DNA of 64,000 nt from Oscillibacter ruminantium GH1. Lineage in GTDB: Bacteria > Bacillota > Clostridia > Oscillospirales > Oscillospiraceae. Under the pieces are notes generated by a model, which had not been told where the DNA came from, made no database searches, and worked only from the letters and a program-made list of their open reading frames with translations. The position numbers and the translations under genes were made by a program. This document shows, piece by piece, positions 35,925 through 45,999 of this stretch. The stretch spans positions 229,138-293,137 of the forward strand of contig NZ_DF158898.1 of NCBI RefSeq assembly GCF_000307265.1. The letters are read 5' to 3'. Position 1 is the stretch's first letter; every line of letters starts with the position of its first letter.

Positions 35925-36974
35925 ATGAAGATCGTGGTATTGGCCGGGGGCTTGTCAACGGAGCGAGAGGTTTCGCTGGCGACAGGGACGGCTGTGTGTA
36001 AAGCTTTGCGGAAAAAAGGCCATCGGGCTGTTCTGGTGGACCTGTTTTTGGGGATGGAAGAGTATGACGGTCCGCTGGAGGCGCTGTTCGATGCGCCGGA
36101 CGGCCGGTGTGGAAATGCCGCCATCCAAACCAGTGAACCGGATCGGGAAGCGGTGCGCCGGAGCCGGAAGGACCGGGGCCCCAGTCTCATTGGAAAAGAC
36201 GTATTGAATGTTTGTGCATTGGCAGATATCGTGTTTGTGGGACTCCACGGCGAAAGCGGGGAGGACGGGCGCATTCAGGCCACGTTTGACCTGATGGGAA
36301 TCCCCTATACCGGCTCCGGCCACCTGTCCTCGGCCATGGCGATGGATAAGGTGGTTACGAAGCGAATGATGGATGCTGCCGGAATCCGCACGCCCAAGTG
36401 GCGTTTGGCGGAGTACGGCGAGGCGGATATCGCCGCGCTGGCGGCAGAACTGCCCGTGCCCTGCGTGGTGAAAACGCCGGGCGGCGGATCGTCGCTGGGT
36501 GTTTATCTACCGGAGACAAAGACAGAGCTGGAAGATGCGCTGCGGGATTTGCTGCGCTTTGGCAGTCAGGTCATCGTGGAAGAACGGATCAAGGGCCGGG
36601 ACTTTTTCACCGCGGTGCTGGGAGATCGGTGGCTGCCGCCGGTGGAGGTGATCTCCGCCACGGGTAAGTTTGACTATACCGCGAAATATCAGTCCGGTGC
36701 GGCACTGGAGCTGTGTCCTTCCGATCTTACGGAGGATCAGCAGCGAGAGATGGGAGAAATGGCGCTGAATCTTCATCGTCTGCTGGGCCTGTCCGTTTAT
36801 TCCCGGGCCGATTTTGTGCTGGATTCAAACGGTGTGCCTTGGTGCTTAGAGACGAACTCTCTGCCGGGACTGACCTCCGGCAGCCTGATGCCCAAGGAGG
36901 CTGCCGCCGTGGGACTTACTTATGAGGACCTTTGCGAAGAGATTGTTCAGCTTTCTTTAAGGAGGAAAAACTAA
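35925..36974 (+). CDS. ddl: D-alanine-D-alanine ligase
   Basis: ATP-grasp enzyme joining two D-Ala for the peptidoglycan stem. 350 aa: VVLAGGLSTEREVSLATG at the N-terminus, VFVGLHGESGEDG, KTPGGGSSLGV in the ATP-grasp core and CLETNSLPGLT near the C-terminus. The ATG at 35925 follows GGAAGGGAG. murF begins two bases after the stop, so the dipeptide-making and dipeptide-adding enzymes are cotranscribed. I did not resolve whether the omega-loop predicts D-Ala or D-lactate specificity; an ordinary D-Ala ligase is the default. Confidence 0.94.
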   Translation: MKIVVLAGGLSTEREVSLATGTAVCKALRKKGHRAVLVDLFLGMEEYDGPLEALFDAPDGRCGNAAIQTSEPDREAVRRSRKDRGPSLIGKDVLNVCALADIVFVGLHGESGEDGRIQATFDLMGIPYTGSGHLSSAMAMDKVVTKRMMDAAGIRTPKWRLAEYGEADIAALAAELPVPCVVKTPGGGSSLGVYLPETKTELEDALRDLLRFGSQVIVEERIKGRDFFTAVLGDRWLPPVEVISATGKFDYTAKYQSGAALELCPSDLTEDQQREMGEMALNLHRLLGLSVYSRADFVLDSNGVPWCLETNSLPGLTSGSLMPKEAAAVGLTYEDLCEEIVQLSLRRKN

Positions 36975-36975
36975 T

Positions 36976-38358
36976 ATGCTGCCAATGACTGTCAAAGAGA
37001 TCGAGACCGCTGTCGGCGGAGTTTGGTGGAATCCGACGGAGAACGCACCCACCGTTTCCGCTGTGTGTACCGACAGCCGAAACCTGACTCCCGGCTGCCT
37101 GTTTGTCCCTTGGAAGGGTGAAAATTTTGACGGACATGATTTCATCGAAAAGGCGCTGGAATCCGGCGCGGCAGGGACGCTTTGCGCCCGTCTGCCCGCC
37201 GATATCCGACCCGATAAGTTTTACATCAAGGTGGACGACACCCGCTTGGCGCTGAAGGCATTGGCCTCCGCCTATCGGGATCGGTTTTCAATTCCCTTTA
37301 TTCAGATCACCGGTTCTGTGGGCAAGACCACCACAAAGGAAATGATCGCCACCGTCCTCTCGGCGGGGCTGAACGTATTGAAAACGCCGGAAAATTTCAA
37401 CAACGACATTGGCACGCCCCTAACGCTGTTTCAGCTGACACCGGAGCATCAGGTGGCTGTGATCGAAACGGGCATGAACCACTTTGGCGAGATCCACTAT
37501 TTGGGGGAGATGGTGCGGCCAGACATCGCCGTCATCTCCAACGTGGGCGACGCCCATATTGAGTTTTTGGGCAGCCGAGAAGGGATTTTGAAGGCCAAAA
37601 GCGAAATTTTTGATTTCCTGAAACCCGGCGGCGTGGCGATTCTCAACGGAGATGACGCGCTGCTGGATACGCTGGAGCTGCCGTTTACCACGCTGCGCTG
37701 CGGACAGTCAGAGCACTGCGGTGTTCGTGTCACCGATTTAAGCGATCACGGGCTGGACGGCATTACCTGCCGGGTTACCACTAAGAAGGATACCTATGAT
37801 CTGACCATTCACGCACCGGGACAGCATCTGGTGTACTGCGCTTCCATGGCGGTGGCCATCGCGGAAAAGTTGGGCCTGAGCCATGAACAGATCGTCTCCG
37901 GCGTTGCGTCCTTTGAGGGGGTGGGAAACCGGATGGAGATCGTCCGGCTTCCCGGGCAGCGCATCATTTTGAACGACTGCTACAACGCAAATCCCCAGTC
38001 GGTGGCTGCGGGCTTGGAGGTTCTGGCAAAGAGCACCGGCCGGTATAAGCTGGCGATTTTAGGAGATATGGGCGAGCTGGGAGAACACGGCGAGGCTGCC
38101 CACTACAACACCGGTGCTCTGGCAGCCATGCTGGGAATCGACATGGTGATCGCCATTGGACAGAAGGCAGAAAAAATTGCGGAGGGCGCTCTGGCCTCCG
38201 GCGGCAGCGCGATTCATTTTCCCGACAAGGCCTCGGCTGAGGAAGAGGTGCTGCGTCAGTTCGGACCGGATACCAGCATTCTGGTGAAGGCGTCCCATTT
38301 CTCCATGCACTTTGAGACAATTGTGAATTTTCTGAAAGAGCAGGATTATCAGGATTAA
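36976..38358 (+). CDS. murF: UDP-N-acetylmuramoyl-tripeptide--D-alanyl-D-alanine ligase
   Basis: Adds D-Ala-D-Ala to the UDP-MurNAc tripeptide in the cytoplasm. 460 aa, with P-loop TGSVGKTTT at 112-120, the Mur ligase segments ENFNNDIG and ETGMNHFGEI, and ILNDCYNANPQSV in the C-terminal domain. The ATG at 36976 follows AAGGAGG that overlaps the end of ddl. Confidence 0.97.
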   Translation: MLPMTVKEIETAVGGVWWNPTENAPTVSAVCTDSRNLTPGCLFVPWKGENFDGHDFIEKALESGAAGTLCARLPADIRPDKFYIKVDDTRLALKALASAYRDRFSIPFIQITGSVGKTTTKEMIATVLSAGLNVLKTPENFNNDIGTPLTLFQLTPEHQVAVIETGMNHFGEIHYLGEMVRPDIAVISNVGDAHIEFLGSREGILKAKSEIFDFLKPGGVAILNGDDALLDTLELPFTTLRCGQSEHCGVRVTDLSDHGLDGITCRVTTKKDTYDLTIHAPGQHLVYCASMAVAIAEKLGLSHEQIVSGVASFEGVGNRMEIVRLPGQRIILNDCYNANPQSVAAGLEVLAKSTGRYKLAILGDMGELGEHGEAAHYNTGALAAMLGIDMVIAIGQKAEKIAEGALASGGSAIHFPDKASAEEEVLRQFGPDTSILVKASHFSMHFETIVNFLKEQDYQD

Positions 38359-38367
38359 GGATTACCA

Positions 38368-40266
38368 ATGATAGAAATACAGGTAGAGGGGCTGGTAAAG
38401 TCCTTTGATTTGGAAAAGAAAATACTGGATGGGCTGACCTTCCAGATTGATGAAGGGGAGCGGGTTGGCCTTTTGGGCCCCAACGGCGCCGGAAAGACCA
38501 CGCTGTTTCGCATCCTCACGGGAGAGTTGGATTATGACGAGGGCAGCGTGGCTCTGGCAAAGGGCCACCGGATGGGATTGATTTCCCAGATCCCCGTCTA
38601 TCCGGAGGGATACACCGTAGAGGACGTGCTGCGCACGGCGTTCTCCCGCCTTTCCGCTCTGGCGCAGGAGATGGAGGACATTGCCCAGCGTATGGCGGAA
38701 GGGGAGAGCGACCCGGCGCTTTTGAAGCGGTACGGGGTGCTGACGGAGAAATTTGAGACTTTCGGCGGATATGACACGGAAGTGGCTGTGAACAAGGTTG
38801 CAAACGGCCTGTCCATCCCTCCGTCCATGCGTAACGAGCCGTTTGACCGCCTTTCCGGCGGAGAAAAGACTCGGGTCAACTTGGGACGGCTGATTTTGGA
38901 GGATACGGATATCCTCCTTTTGGACGAGCCGACGAACCATTTGGACCTCCATGCCACGGAATGGCTGGAGGATTATATCTCCCACTTTAAGGGAACCGTG
39001 GTTGCAATTTCCCATGACCGGTACTTTTTAGATCGGGCGGTGACCCGCATTATTGAGATCAACGGCGGAAAAGCAGAGTTTTACAGCGGGAATTACAGCT
39101 TCTATGCCGTGGAGAAGGAAAAGCGATATCAGGAGAAGCTCAAGCAGTACGAAAAGGAGCAGGCCAAGATATCCCAACTCACCGAGGCGGCAGACCGCTT
39201 GCGGTTGTGGGCGTTCATGGGCAACGATGCCATGTACAAGCGGGCGTTTTCCATGGAAAAGCGCATTGAGCGGATGCGCACCACCGACCGGCCAACCAAG
39301 CGACGGAAGATGGATGCACGATTCTCCTCCGTGGAGTTTCGGGGAGACGAGGTATTAACACTGCGCAATTTGGCAAAATCCTTTGGAGACAAGCACCTGT
39401 TCGAGGGCATCAGCCTAAAGGTGGAGGGCGGCGAGCGCATCGCCCTGATCGGAGACAACGGCACCGGAAAATCCACCCTCATCAAAATGATTATGGACGA
39501 GGAGTACCCCGATGATGGGCGTATCAAGCTGGGGCCTGCAATCAAGCCTGCGTACCTTCCTCAGATTATTCACTTTGACCATCCGAACTGGAATCTGGTA
39601 GAGAATCTTCAGGCCGTGAAAAAAGGCATGACGGAAACTAGCGCGCGAAATCGGCTGGCCTCCTATGACTTCCGGGGCGAGGATGTGTTTAAATCCGTCT
39701 CCGTTCTCTCCGGCGGGGAACAGAGCCGCCTGCGGCTTTGTATGCTGATGGACGAGGAGATCAATTTCCTGATTTTGGACGAGCCGACCAACCATCTGGA
39801 CATCGAGTCTCGGGAGTGGATTGAGGACGCGGTGGAGAGCTTTGACGGGACGCTGCTGTTCGTTTCCCATGACCGGTATTTTATCAATCGCTTCGCCACC
39901 CGTATCTGGGAGATCGCAGACGGCACCGTTACCGACTGGCCCATGGGCTTTAGCCAGTACCGCGCGGAAAAAGCAAAAGAAGTGCTTCAAAAGCATGAAA
40001 ACACAAAGTCTGTAAAGGAAAAGAGCATTACTGAAAAACCACCCCGTACAGGCCGGGAACAGACTGCCGCACGCAAGCAGCTGGTAATCTGTGAGCGGCA
40101 TATCTCTGAGACGGAGGCGCTGATTGAAAAGCTGGACCGGGACATGATCGACGCAGCCTGCGACTATGAAAAGCTGAATGGGCTGATGTCCGAAAAGGAT
40201 GCTGTGCAGGCGGCACTGGACGAGTTGTATGAAAAGTGGGAGGCACTTTCGGAGGCCGCAGAATGA
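38368..40266 (+). CDS. ABC-F family ATPase (Uup/YkpA-like)
   Basis: A cytosolic twin-ATPase of the ABC-F group, which acts on ribosomes rather than in transport. 632 aa: P-loops GPNGAGKT (37-44) and GDNGTGKS (around 362-369), both followed by LSGGE signatures and LDEPTNHLD Walker B motifs, an interdomain linker with a helical arm (about 235-310), and a C-terminal coiled coil (about 545-630) as in Uup. There are no membrane spans. Whether it is a housekeeping factor or gives antibiotic resistance cannot be told. It overlaps the next gene by 4 nt. Confidence 0.92.
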   Translation: MIEIQVEGLVKSFDLEKKILDGLTFQIDEGERVGLLGPNGAGKTTLFRILTGELDYDEGSVALAKGHRMGLISQIPVYPEGYTVEDVLRTAFSRLSALAQEMEDIAQRMAEGESDPALLKRYGVLTEKFETFGGYDTEVAVNKVANGLSIPPSMRNEPFDRLSGGEKTRVNLGRLILEDTDILLLDEPTNHLDLHATEWLEDYISHFKGTVVAISHDRYFLDRAVTRIIEINGGKAEFYSGNYSFYAVEKEKRYQEKLKQYEKEQAKISQLTEAADRLRLWAFMGNDAMYKRAFSMEKRIERMRTTDRPTKRRKMDARFSSVEFRGDEVLTLRNLAKSFGDKHLFEGISLKVEGGERIALIGDNGTGKSTLIKMIMDEEYPDDGRIKLGPAIKPAYLPQIIHFDHPNWNLVENLQAVKKGMTETSARNRLASYDFRGEDVFKSVSVLSGGEQSRLRLCMLMDEEINFLILDEPTNHLDIESREWIEDAVESFDGTLLFVSHDRYFINRFATRIWEIADGTVTDWPMGFSQYRAEKAKEVLQKHENTKSVKEKSITEKPPRTGREQTAARKQLVICERHISETEALIEKLDRDMIDAACDYEKLNGLMSEKDAVQAALDELYEKWEALSEAAE

Positions 40267-41021
40267 AAAAGAGCGTGCGGATTTCACTGGCGGCGGCAGG
40301 CGTGTTCTTACTGCTCGGCATGGGGCTTTGGTTTGTCCCCGGCGTGAAATTTTCCGCCCAGCTGTGCGTCGGGATTGCCGCCGCCCTTGTCCTATGGGCG
40401 GTGCTGCTTCGATGGTCGGAAAAAAGCAGGAGCGGGAAAATCTGTAAAGGTATTTTCCTTGCATTTGTTTTGGCGGGTTTTGTTGGCTTTTGTTCTTTGG
40501 AATTGCTGCTGGTGACACAGGGAACGGCAGACAATTCCGACCGTCCAGCGGACGCGGTGATCGTGCTGGGCGCGGGCGTTAACGGGACCGTCCCGTCTCT
40601 GGCCCTTGCCACGCGGATTGACGTTGCGGCAGATTATCTGGAGGCGCATACGGATGTTCCGGCCATTTTGTCCGGCGGACAGGGGCCGGGTGAGGACATC
40701 ACCGAGGCGCGGGCTATGTATGATGCGCTGACGAAGCGGGGAATCGAACCGGGCCGCCTGATTTTAGAGGAGCGTTCCACCAGTACGGCGGAGAATTTTC
40801 GCTATTCCGGGGAACTGCTGGCGGAGAGCGGCATGGATATGGCAGAGAGTACCATTGCTGTTGTAACCAACGATTTTCATTGCTTCCGGGCGGGAATGAT
40901 CGCACGGCGGGCGGGACTTACCGTATTTGAACTTCCAGCGGAACTGCCGTGGAAATGGCTCAGTGTGAACTATTATGTTCGAGAGGCATTCGCGCTGGTG
41001 AAATCCGTTCTGTTTGACTGA
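40263..41021 (+). CDS. YdcF/SanA family (DUF218) membrane protein
   Basis: 252 aa with an N-terminal hydrophobic hairpin region (three spans within about 8-90) followed by the DUF218 domain: DAVIVLGAGVNGTVPSL, ILSGGQGPGEDITEA, EERSTSTAENFRYS and VTNDFHCFRAGMIARRAG. Related proteins (SanA, ElyC) affect envelope integrity, with no reaction established. The ATG at 40263 lies inside the ABC-F stop region (ATGA overlap) and follows CGGAGG. Confidence 0.88.
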   Translation: MKKSVRISLAAAGVFLLLGMGLWFVPGVKFSAQLCVGIAAALVLWAVLLRWSEKSRSGKICKGIFLAFVLAGFVGFCSLELLLVTQGTADNSDRPADAVIVLGAGVNGTVPSLALATRIDVAADYLEAHTDVPAILSGGQGPGEDITEARAMYDALTKRGIEPGRLILEERSTSTAENFRYSGELLAESGMDMAESTIAVVTNDFHCFRAGMIARRAGLTVFELPAELPWKWLSVNYYVREAFALVKSVLFD

Positions 41022-41057
41022 TTGCGGGTGTGCCCGCGAGACGACCGAGGAGGGCCT

Positions 41058-41558
41058 ATGAGCGATATTTTATGTATGTATTTCTCCCGGACGGGGAACA
41101 CCAAAACAGCTATGGAAGAACTGGCCGCCGCACTGGGCGCCGAGCTGGCGGAGCTGCGGGACGGCGTGGACCGCAGCGGTACGAAGGGATATCTGCGCAG
41201 CGGTATGGATGCCATGCGCCGCACGGTGGCGCCGGTTTTGCCATTTGAAACGGAAAAACCGCTGGCAAACTACAAGCTGGTGATTCTGGGGACTCCCGTC
41301 TGGGCCGGACGGTGCAGCAGTGTAACCCGAGGCTTTTTGAAGGAGCAGGGACATCTCCTGACCAACGTATCCTACGTACTTCTCCGGGGCGGCAACGGCA
41401 AGTGTGAGGAGGTCTATCAGCAGATGGACAACTATCTCTCCCAGCCCCATTGCACCGCCGTGTCCCTGCGGGCCGGGTCCGTGGGCTATCACTTTTGGCA
41501 GGAGGAGTTTCTCCGCCAGACCCGGGCGTTTCTGGAAGCACAGGAGGTTCGGGATTAG
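41058..41558 (+). CDS. Flavodoxin-family protein
   Basis: 166 aa. CMYFSRTGNTKTAMEELAA is the phosphate-binding loop of FMN flavodoxins, followed by VILGTPVWAGRCSSVTRGFL and a LLRGGNG segment typical of flavodoxin-like NAD(P)H oxidoreductases. It probably binds FMN and works in electron transfer in the cytoplasm; the partner is unknown. The start is ATG at 41058 after GAGGAGGG; an in-frame TTG at 41022 has no support. Confidence 0.85.
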   Translation: MSDILCMYFSRTGNTKTAMEELAAALGAELAELRDGVDRSGTKGYLRSGMDAMRRTVAPVLPFETEKPLANYKLVILGTPVWAGRCSSVTRGFLKEQGHLLTNVSYVLLRGGNGKCEEVYQQMDNYLSQPHCTAVSLRAGSVGYHFWQEEFLRQTRAFLEAQEVRD

Positions 41559-41648
41559 CCGTTTTCCCGGTTTTGGGCGGTGGAGCGCGTTTTGCGGCGT
41601 ATGCCGGCATGACGGAGCGGCCCGGAAGAAAAAGGGGAGGCGGAAGAT

Positions 41649-42710
41649 TTGCTTGAAAAACTGCGGGAAATTGCGGCGCGGTACGACGCACTGCAAACCC
41701 AGCTGAGCGACCCGTCGGTCTACGGTAACGCAGAGCGGCTGCGGGTGGTCAATCAGGAATTAAAAGAACTGACCCCGGTGGTGGAGGCGTTTTCCTCTTG
41801 GGAGCGGGCGGAGCGCCGCCTGCGGGAGACGGAGGAATTGCTGGGCGACGCAGAGCTGCGAACCATGGCGCAGGAGGAACTGCCCGCCGCGAAAGCGGAG
41901 GCGGAACGTTTGGAATCGGAACTGAAACTGCTGCTTTTGCCCCGGGACCCGGAGGACGGGCGGAACGTGGTGGTGGAGATTCGGGGCGGCGTCGGCGGGG
42001 AAGAGAGCGCGCTGTTTGCGGCGTCCCTCTTCCGCATGTACAGCATGTTTGCCGAGCGGAAAGGCTTTTCCGTGGACGTGGTCAGTGAAAACCGCACGGA
42101 GCTGGGCGGTGTGAAAGAAATCAGCTTTTTGGTGAACGGCGACGGGGCTTGGTCCCGGTTCAAGTTTGAAAGCGGCGTTCACCGGGTCCAGCGGGTGCCG
42201 GAGACGGAGTCTGCCGGGCGCATCCACACCAGCGCAGCCACTGTCGCGGTGCTGCCGGAGGCGCAGGAGGTGGAGTTTTCCATCGACCCCGGCGATTTGC
42301 AGATCGACACCTACCGTTCCTCCGGCGCGGGAGGCCAGCACATCAACAAAACAGAATCCGCTATCCGCATCACCCATCTGCCCACGGGCACGGTGGTAGA
42401 GTGTCAGGATGAGCGGAGTCAGTACAAAAATAAAGACAAAGCGATGAAGGTGCTCCGTTCCCGGCTGTATGAGGCGGAAAAGGCCAAGCAGGACGCAGCA
42501 CAGGCGGCGCAGAGGCGCAGTCAAGTGGGCAGCGGCGACCGGAGCGAACGCATCCGCACCTATAACTTCCCGCAGGGCAGGGTAACGGATCACCGCATCG
42601 GACTGACGCTCTATAAACTGGACGCTGTGATGGACGGCGATCTGGACGAGTTGATCGACGGGCTGATTGCCGCCGACACGGCGGAAAAACTGAGAAAACA
42701 GGAGAAATAA
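41649..42710 (+). CDS. prfA: Peptide chain release factor 1
   Basis: Reads UAA and UAG stop codons and releases the peptide. 353 aa, with PET at 184-186 (the P-x-T specificity tripeptide of RF1, not the SPF of RF2) and the catalytic GGQ at 228-230. The start is TTG at 41649 with GGGGAGG about 8 nt upstream, giving MLEKLREIA, the normal RF1 start. The methylase gene prmC, often next to prfA, is not here; a Sua5-CoaE fusion follows instead. Confidence 0.96.
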   Translation: MLEKLREIAARYDALQTQLSDPSVYGNAERLRVVNQELKELTPVVEAFSSWERAERRLRETEELLGDAELRTMAQEELPAAKAEAERLESELKLLLLPRDPEDGRNVVVEIRGGVGGEESALFAASLFRMYSMFAERKGFSVDVVSENRTELGGVKEISFLVNGDGAWSRFKFESGVHRVQRVPETESAGRIHTSAATVAVLPEAQEVEFSIDPGDLQIDTYRSSGAGGQHINKTESAIRITHLPTGTVVECQDERSQYKNKDKAMKVLRSRLYEAEKAKQDAAQAAQRRSQVGSGDRSERIRTYNFPQGRVTDHRIGLTLYKLDAVMDGDLDELIDGLIAADTAEKLRKQEK

Positions 42711-42749
42711 AAGCGGGTGCGACCCGTGTGAAATAGAAGGTATGACCAC

Positions 42750-44423
42750 ATGGAGACAAAATTTATTGATTTAACAAACATCAAGGGCCAGCAGCGTATC
42801 GTGGAGGAGAAAATCGAGATGGCGGCGAATATCATCCGCACCGGCGGACTTCTGGCCATCCCCACGGAGACAGTGTATGGTTTGGGCGCCAACGCGCTGG
42901 ACCCGGAGGCGGTGCGCCGTATTTTTGAGGCGAAGGGCCGCCCGCAGGACAATCCCCTCATCATCCACGTCCCCTCCGCCCAGTGGCTGCCCCGATTCTG
43001 CGAGGATGTGCCGCCGCTGGCGTATACTCTGGCGCGAAATTTCTGGCCGGGTCCGCTGACTATGATTTTAAAGCGGAAATCCATTGTTCCCGATGTGACC
43101 ACAGCGGGGCTGGATTCCGTGGGCGTTCGGTGCCCGGCCCACGCGGTGACGCAGGCCATCATCCGTTATGCGGGTGTTCCCATCGCCGCGCCCTCCGCCA
43201 ATACTTCCGGCCGACCCAGCTGCACCACGGCGGAGGATGTGATGGAGGATATGTCCGGCAAAATTGAGGGCATTGTGGACGGAGGCCCCTGCACCGTAGG
43301 CGTGGAATCCACCATTGTGGACCTGACGGTGATGCCGCCCCGCCTGCTCCGTCCCGGCGGACTGCCGCTGGAGGACTTGCAGCGGGTGCTGGGCGAGATA
43401 GATGTGGATAAAGCGGTTACCGCCCCGCTGGAGGAGGGCGAACAGCCAAAAGCCCCCGGCATGAAGTACCGCCATTATGCGCCTAAGGCGCCTGTCACCG
43501 TGTTCACCGGAAATCCCCGGCGGACGGCTCAGACCATGGTTCAGCGGATGACAGCGGGCAGCGGTGTGATCTGCTTTGACGAGTTCGAATCTTTGTTTCA
43601 GGGCCACGAGACGCATCTGCTCGGGCCTGTGAACGACAAGGAGGTTCAGGCCCAGCGGGTATTTGACGTGCTGCGGACCTTTGACGAGAGCAGTGTGACC
43701 GAGATTTTGGCCCAGTGTCCGGACAATCGAGGACTGGGGCTGGCTATTGGCAATCGCTTGAAAAAGGCGGCGGGATTCCATGTCGTGGAGGTAGAAGAAG
43801 AGAGCATTGTTCTGGGCCTTACCGGGGGCACCGGCGCGGGCAAGACCAGTGCGCTGAAGGCCATCGAGGATTTGGGCGGACTGGCGCTGGACTGCGACGC
43901 AGTGTATTACGAGCTTTTGAACACGGACGCCGGACTGCGGGCCGCCATTGCAGAGGCGTTTGGCGCAGAGGTTTTCAACTCCAACGGAACCTTGAACCGC
44001 AAAGCTCTGGGCGAGTTGGTCTTTGGAGATTCCGACCGGCTGGATCAGCTGAACGACATTGTGTTCCGCTTTCTGCGGCCGGAGCTTGAGCGCCGCATTG
44101 CCGCGTTTCAGGGCAAGCTCTGTGCGCTGGATGCCGTGAATCTGTTTGAGTCCGGTATCGACAAGCTGTGCGACTGCACGGTGGCGGTGACGTCTCCCAT
44201 TGAGATGCGGGTCCGGCGGATTATGGAGCGGGACGGCATTGACGAGAAGTACGCCCGCCTTCGCGTTTCAGCCCAGCAGCAGGATGACTATTACCGGGAT
44301 AAGTGCGACCGGGAACTGAGCAATACCGTGGACACCCCGAAGGCATTTCGGGAGACTGCGAAAGAATTTTTTGACCGTTTGATCGGACAAATCAAGGAGG
44401 ACAAGGCAAATGGAAGAAGATAA
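42750..44423 (+). CDS. Fusion protein: threonylcarbamoyl-AMP synthase (Sua5) + dephospho-CoA kinase (CoaE)
   Basis: 557 aa carrying two enzymes. Residues about 15-215 are the YrdC/Sua5 domain (AIPTETVYGLGANA, KGRPQDNPL, APSANTSGRPS) that makes threonylcarbamoyl-AMP for tRNA t6A, and about 245-345 are the Sua5 C-terminal domain after a KYRHYAPKAP linker. From about 353, GLTGGTGAGKT (P-loop 359-366), then LDCDAVYYELL and LNRKALGELVF, are a complete dephospho-CoA kinase. The reading frame is continuous with no frameshift sign. The ATG at 42750 has only a weak GAAGG-like site. The two activities are not metabolically linked in an obvious way. Confidence 0.92.
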   Translation: METKFIDLTNIKGQQRIVEEKIEMAANIIRTGGLLAIPTETVYGLGANALDPEAVRRIFEAKGRPQDNPLIIHVPSAQWLPRFCEDVPPLAYTLARNFWPGPLTMILKRKSIVPDVTTAGLDSVGVRCPAHAVTQAIIRYAGVPIAAPSANTSGRPSCTTAEDVMEDMSGKIEGIVDGGPCTVGVESTIVDLTVMPPRLLRPGGLPLEDLQRVLGEIDVDKAVTAPLEEGEQPKAPGMKYRHYAPKAPVTVFTGNPRRTAQTMVQRMTAGSGVICFDEFESLFQGHETHLLGPVNDKEVQAQRVFDVLRTFDESSVTEILAQCPDNRGLGLAIGNRLKKAAGFHVVEVEEESIVLGLTGGTGAGKTSALKAIEDLGGLALDCDAVYYELLNTDAGLRAAIAEAFGAEVFNSNGTLNRKALGELVFGDSDRLDQLNDIVFRFLRPELERRIAAFQGKLCALDAVNLFESGIDKLCDCTVAVTSPIEMRVRRIMERDGIDEKYARLRVSAQQQDDYYRDKCDRELSNTVDTPKAFRETAKEFFDRLIGQIKEDKANGRR

Positions 44424-45819
44424 AAAGCTGAAGGAGCTGCGGAAAAAGTTGCTCTCCGACAGAAAAAACGGCTATGATCGATTTAATTCCGGGGACGAAG
44501 CGGCCATGGAGTCCTACTGCTCGGATTACAAGGCGTTTTTGGACGCGGGTAAGACCGAGCGAGAGTGTGCGGCAGAACTGGTGCGACTGGCGGAGAAGGC
44601 GGGCTTCAAGCCCTATTCCCGGGGAATGCAGGTGAAGGCGGGAGACAAGCTGTACCTGTGCAACCGGGGCAAGAGCGTGTATTTGGCCTGCGTGGGCAAA
44701 AAGCCGCTCAGCGAGGGCGCGCAGATTGCCGCTGCCCACATCGACTCTCCCCGGCTGGACCTGAAACCCAATCCTCTGTATGAAGACAGCGAGCTGTGCT
44801 ACTTCAAGACCCACTATTACGGCGGAATCCGCAAGTATCAGTGGACTACCATCCCCATGGAGCTGCACGGTGTGGTGGCTCTGAAAAACGGCAAAACTGT
44901 CTCCGTAAACATCGGCGTGGACGAAGGGGACCCGAAGCTGATTATCACTGATCTGCTGCCTCATCTGGGTGCGGAGCAGAACAAAAAGCCTTTGAGCGAG
45001 GCTGTTCCCGCTGAGACGCTGAATCTTCTGCTGGGGAGCCGTCCTCTGCCGATGGGGGAGGGCAGCGACCGGGTAAAGCTGGCGGTGATGCAGCTGTTGA
45101 ACGAGAAGTACGGTATCGTGGAGGATGATTTCACCTCCGCCGAACTGGAGGCTGTCCCGGCGGCGAAGGCCTGCGACATTGGTCTTGACCGCAGCATGAT
45201 CGGCGCTTACGGCCACGACGACCGGGTTTGCGCCTACGCGGCGTTCCGGGCGCTTTTGGATTTGAAGGAGACACCGGAGAAGACCGGCGTGTGCATTCTG
45301 GCGGACAAAGAGGAAATTGGGTCCGACGGCGTGACTGGCATGCAGTCCGCTGCGTTCGACACCTTTATGGAGGACCTGTGCGAGGCGCAGGGCGTTCCCG
45401 TTCGGGCTTGCCTTGAAAAGTCCTTCTGCCTCAGCGCCGATGTGACGGCGGCCTTTGATCCCAACTATTCCGATGTGTTTGAAAAACGGAACGCCGCCTA
45501 TTTGAACTACGGCATCGGCCTTTGCAAGTACACCGGCGCCCGTGGCAAGTCCGGTGCATCCGATGCCGACGCGGAGACGGTGGCCTATGTTCGCAGCCTC
45601 TTTGACGAGGCGGGCGTTCTTTGGCAGATCGCGGAGCTGGGCAAAGTGGACGCCGGCGGCGGTGGAACGGTGGCCATGTATATGGCTAACCGGAACATCA
45701 CCACGCTGGATGCGGGCGTACCCGTACTGAGTATGCACGCTCCGTTTGAGACGGTGGCGAAGCTGGACTGCTTCGAGACGTATAAGGGTATGACCGCCGT
45801 GTTTCAGGCGAAGAACTGA
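44410..45819 (+). CDS. M18 family metallo-aminopeptidase
   Basis: Zinc aminopeptidase of the aspartyl/lysyl aminopeptidase family (ApeA/ApeB-like), removing N-terminal residues in the cytoplasm. 469 aa; AAAHIDSPRLDLKPNP contains the first metal His and Asp, LADKEEIGSDGVTGM the catalytic Glu pair, and VLSMHAPFET near the C-terminus the last metal His. The ATG at 44410 follows AAGGAGG and overlaps the fusion gene by 14 nt. Substrate preference cannot be predicted from the sequence. Confidence 0.93.
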   Translation: MEEDKKLKELRKKLLSDRKNGYDRFNSGDEAAMESYCSDYKAFLDAGKTERECAAELVRLAEKAGFKPYSRGMQVKAGDKLYLCNRGKSVYLACVGKKPLSEGAQIAAAHIDSPRLDLKPNPLYEDSELCYFKTHYYGGIRKYQWTTIPMELHGVVALKNGKTVSVNIGVDEGDPKLIITDLLPHLGAEQNKKPLSEAVPAETLNLLLGSRPLPMGEGSDRVKLAVMQLLNEKYGIVEDDFTSAELEAVPAAKACDIGLDRSMIGAYGHDDRVCAYAAFRALLDLKETPEKTGVCILADKEEIGSDGVTGMQSAAFDTFMEDLCEAQGVPVRACLEKSFCLSADVTAAFDPNYSDVFEKRNAAYLNYGIGLCKYTGARGKSGASDADAETVAYVRSLFDEAGVLWQIAELGKVDAGGGGTVAMYMANRNITTLDAGVPVLSMHAPFETVAKLDCFETYKGMTAVFQAKN

Positions 45820-45835
45820 GAATGAAATAAGCGCA

Positions 45836-45876
45836 AAACAGCCCGCCGACGCACTGCGTCGGCGGGCTGTTTTTTA
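45836..45876 (+). terminator. Strong bidirectional terminator
   Basis: A perfect 16-bp stem AACAGCCCGCCGACGC (45837-45852) with its complement (45856-45871), 3-nt loop and T6 on the plus side. It separates the plus-strand operon from the convergent asnA. Confidence 0.93.
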
Positions 45877-45999
45877 TCTGGTGAAAGGGTGTCGTGGGGG
45901 TATGGCTCAATCTGCAAAATTGGGAGACGGCGAAACAAACGGCAGTCCCCGCGATTCTTAAAAAGCCAGCTCAACACCGCACAGGGCTGACGGCATCGC

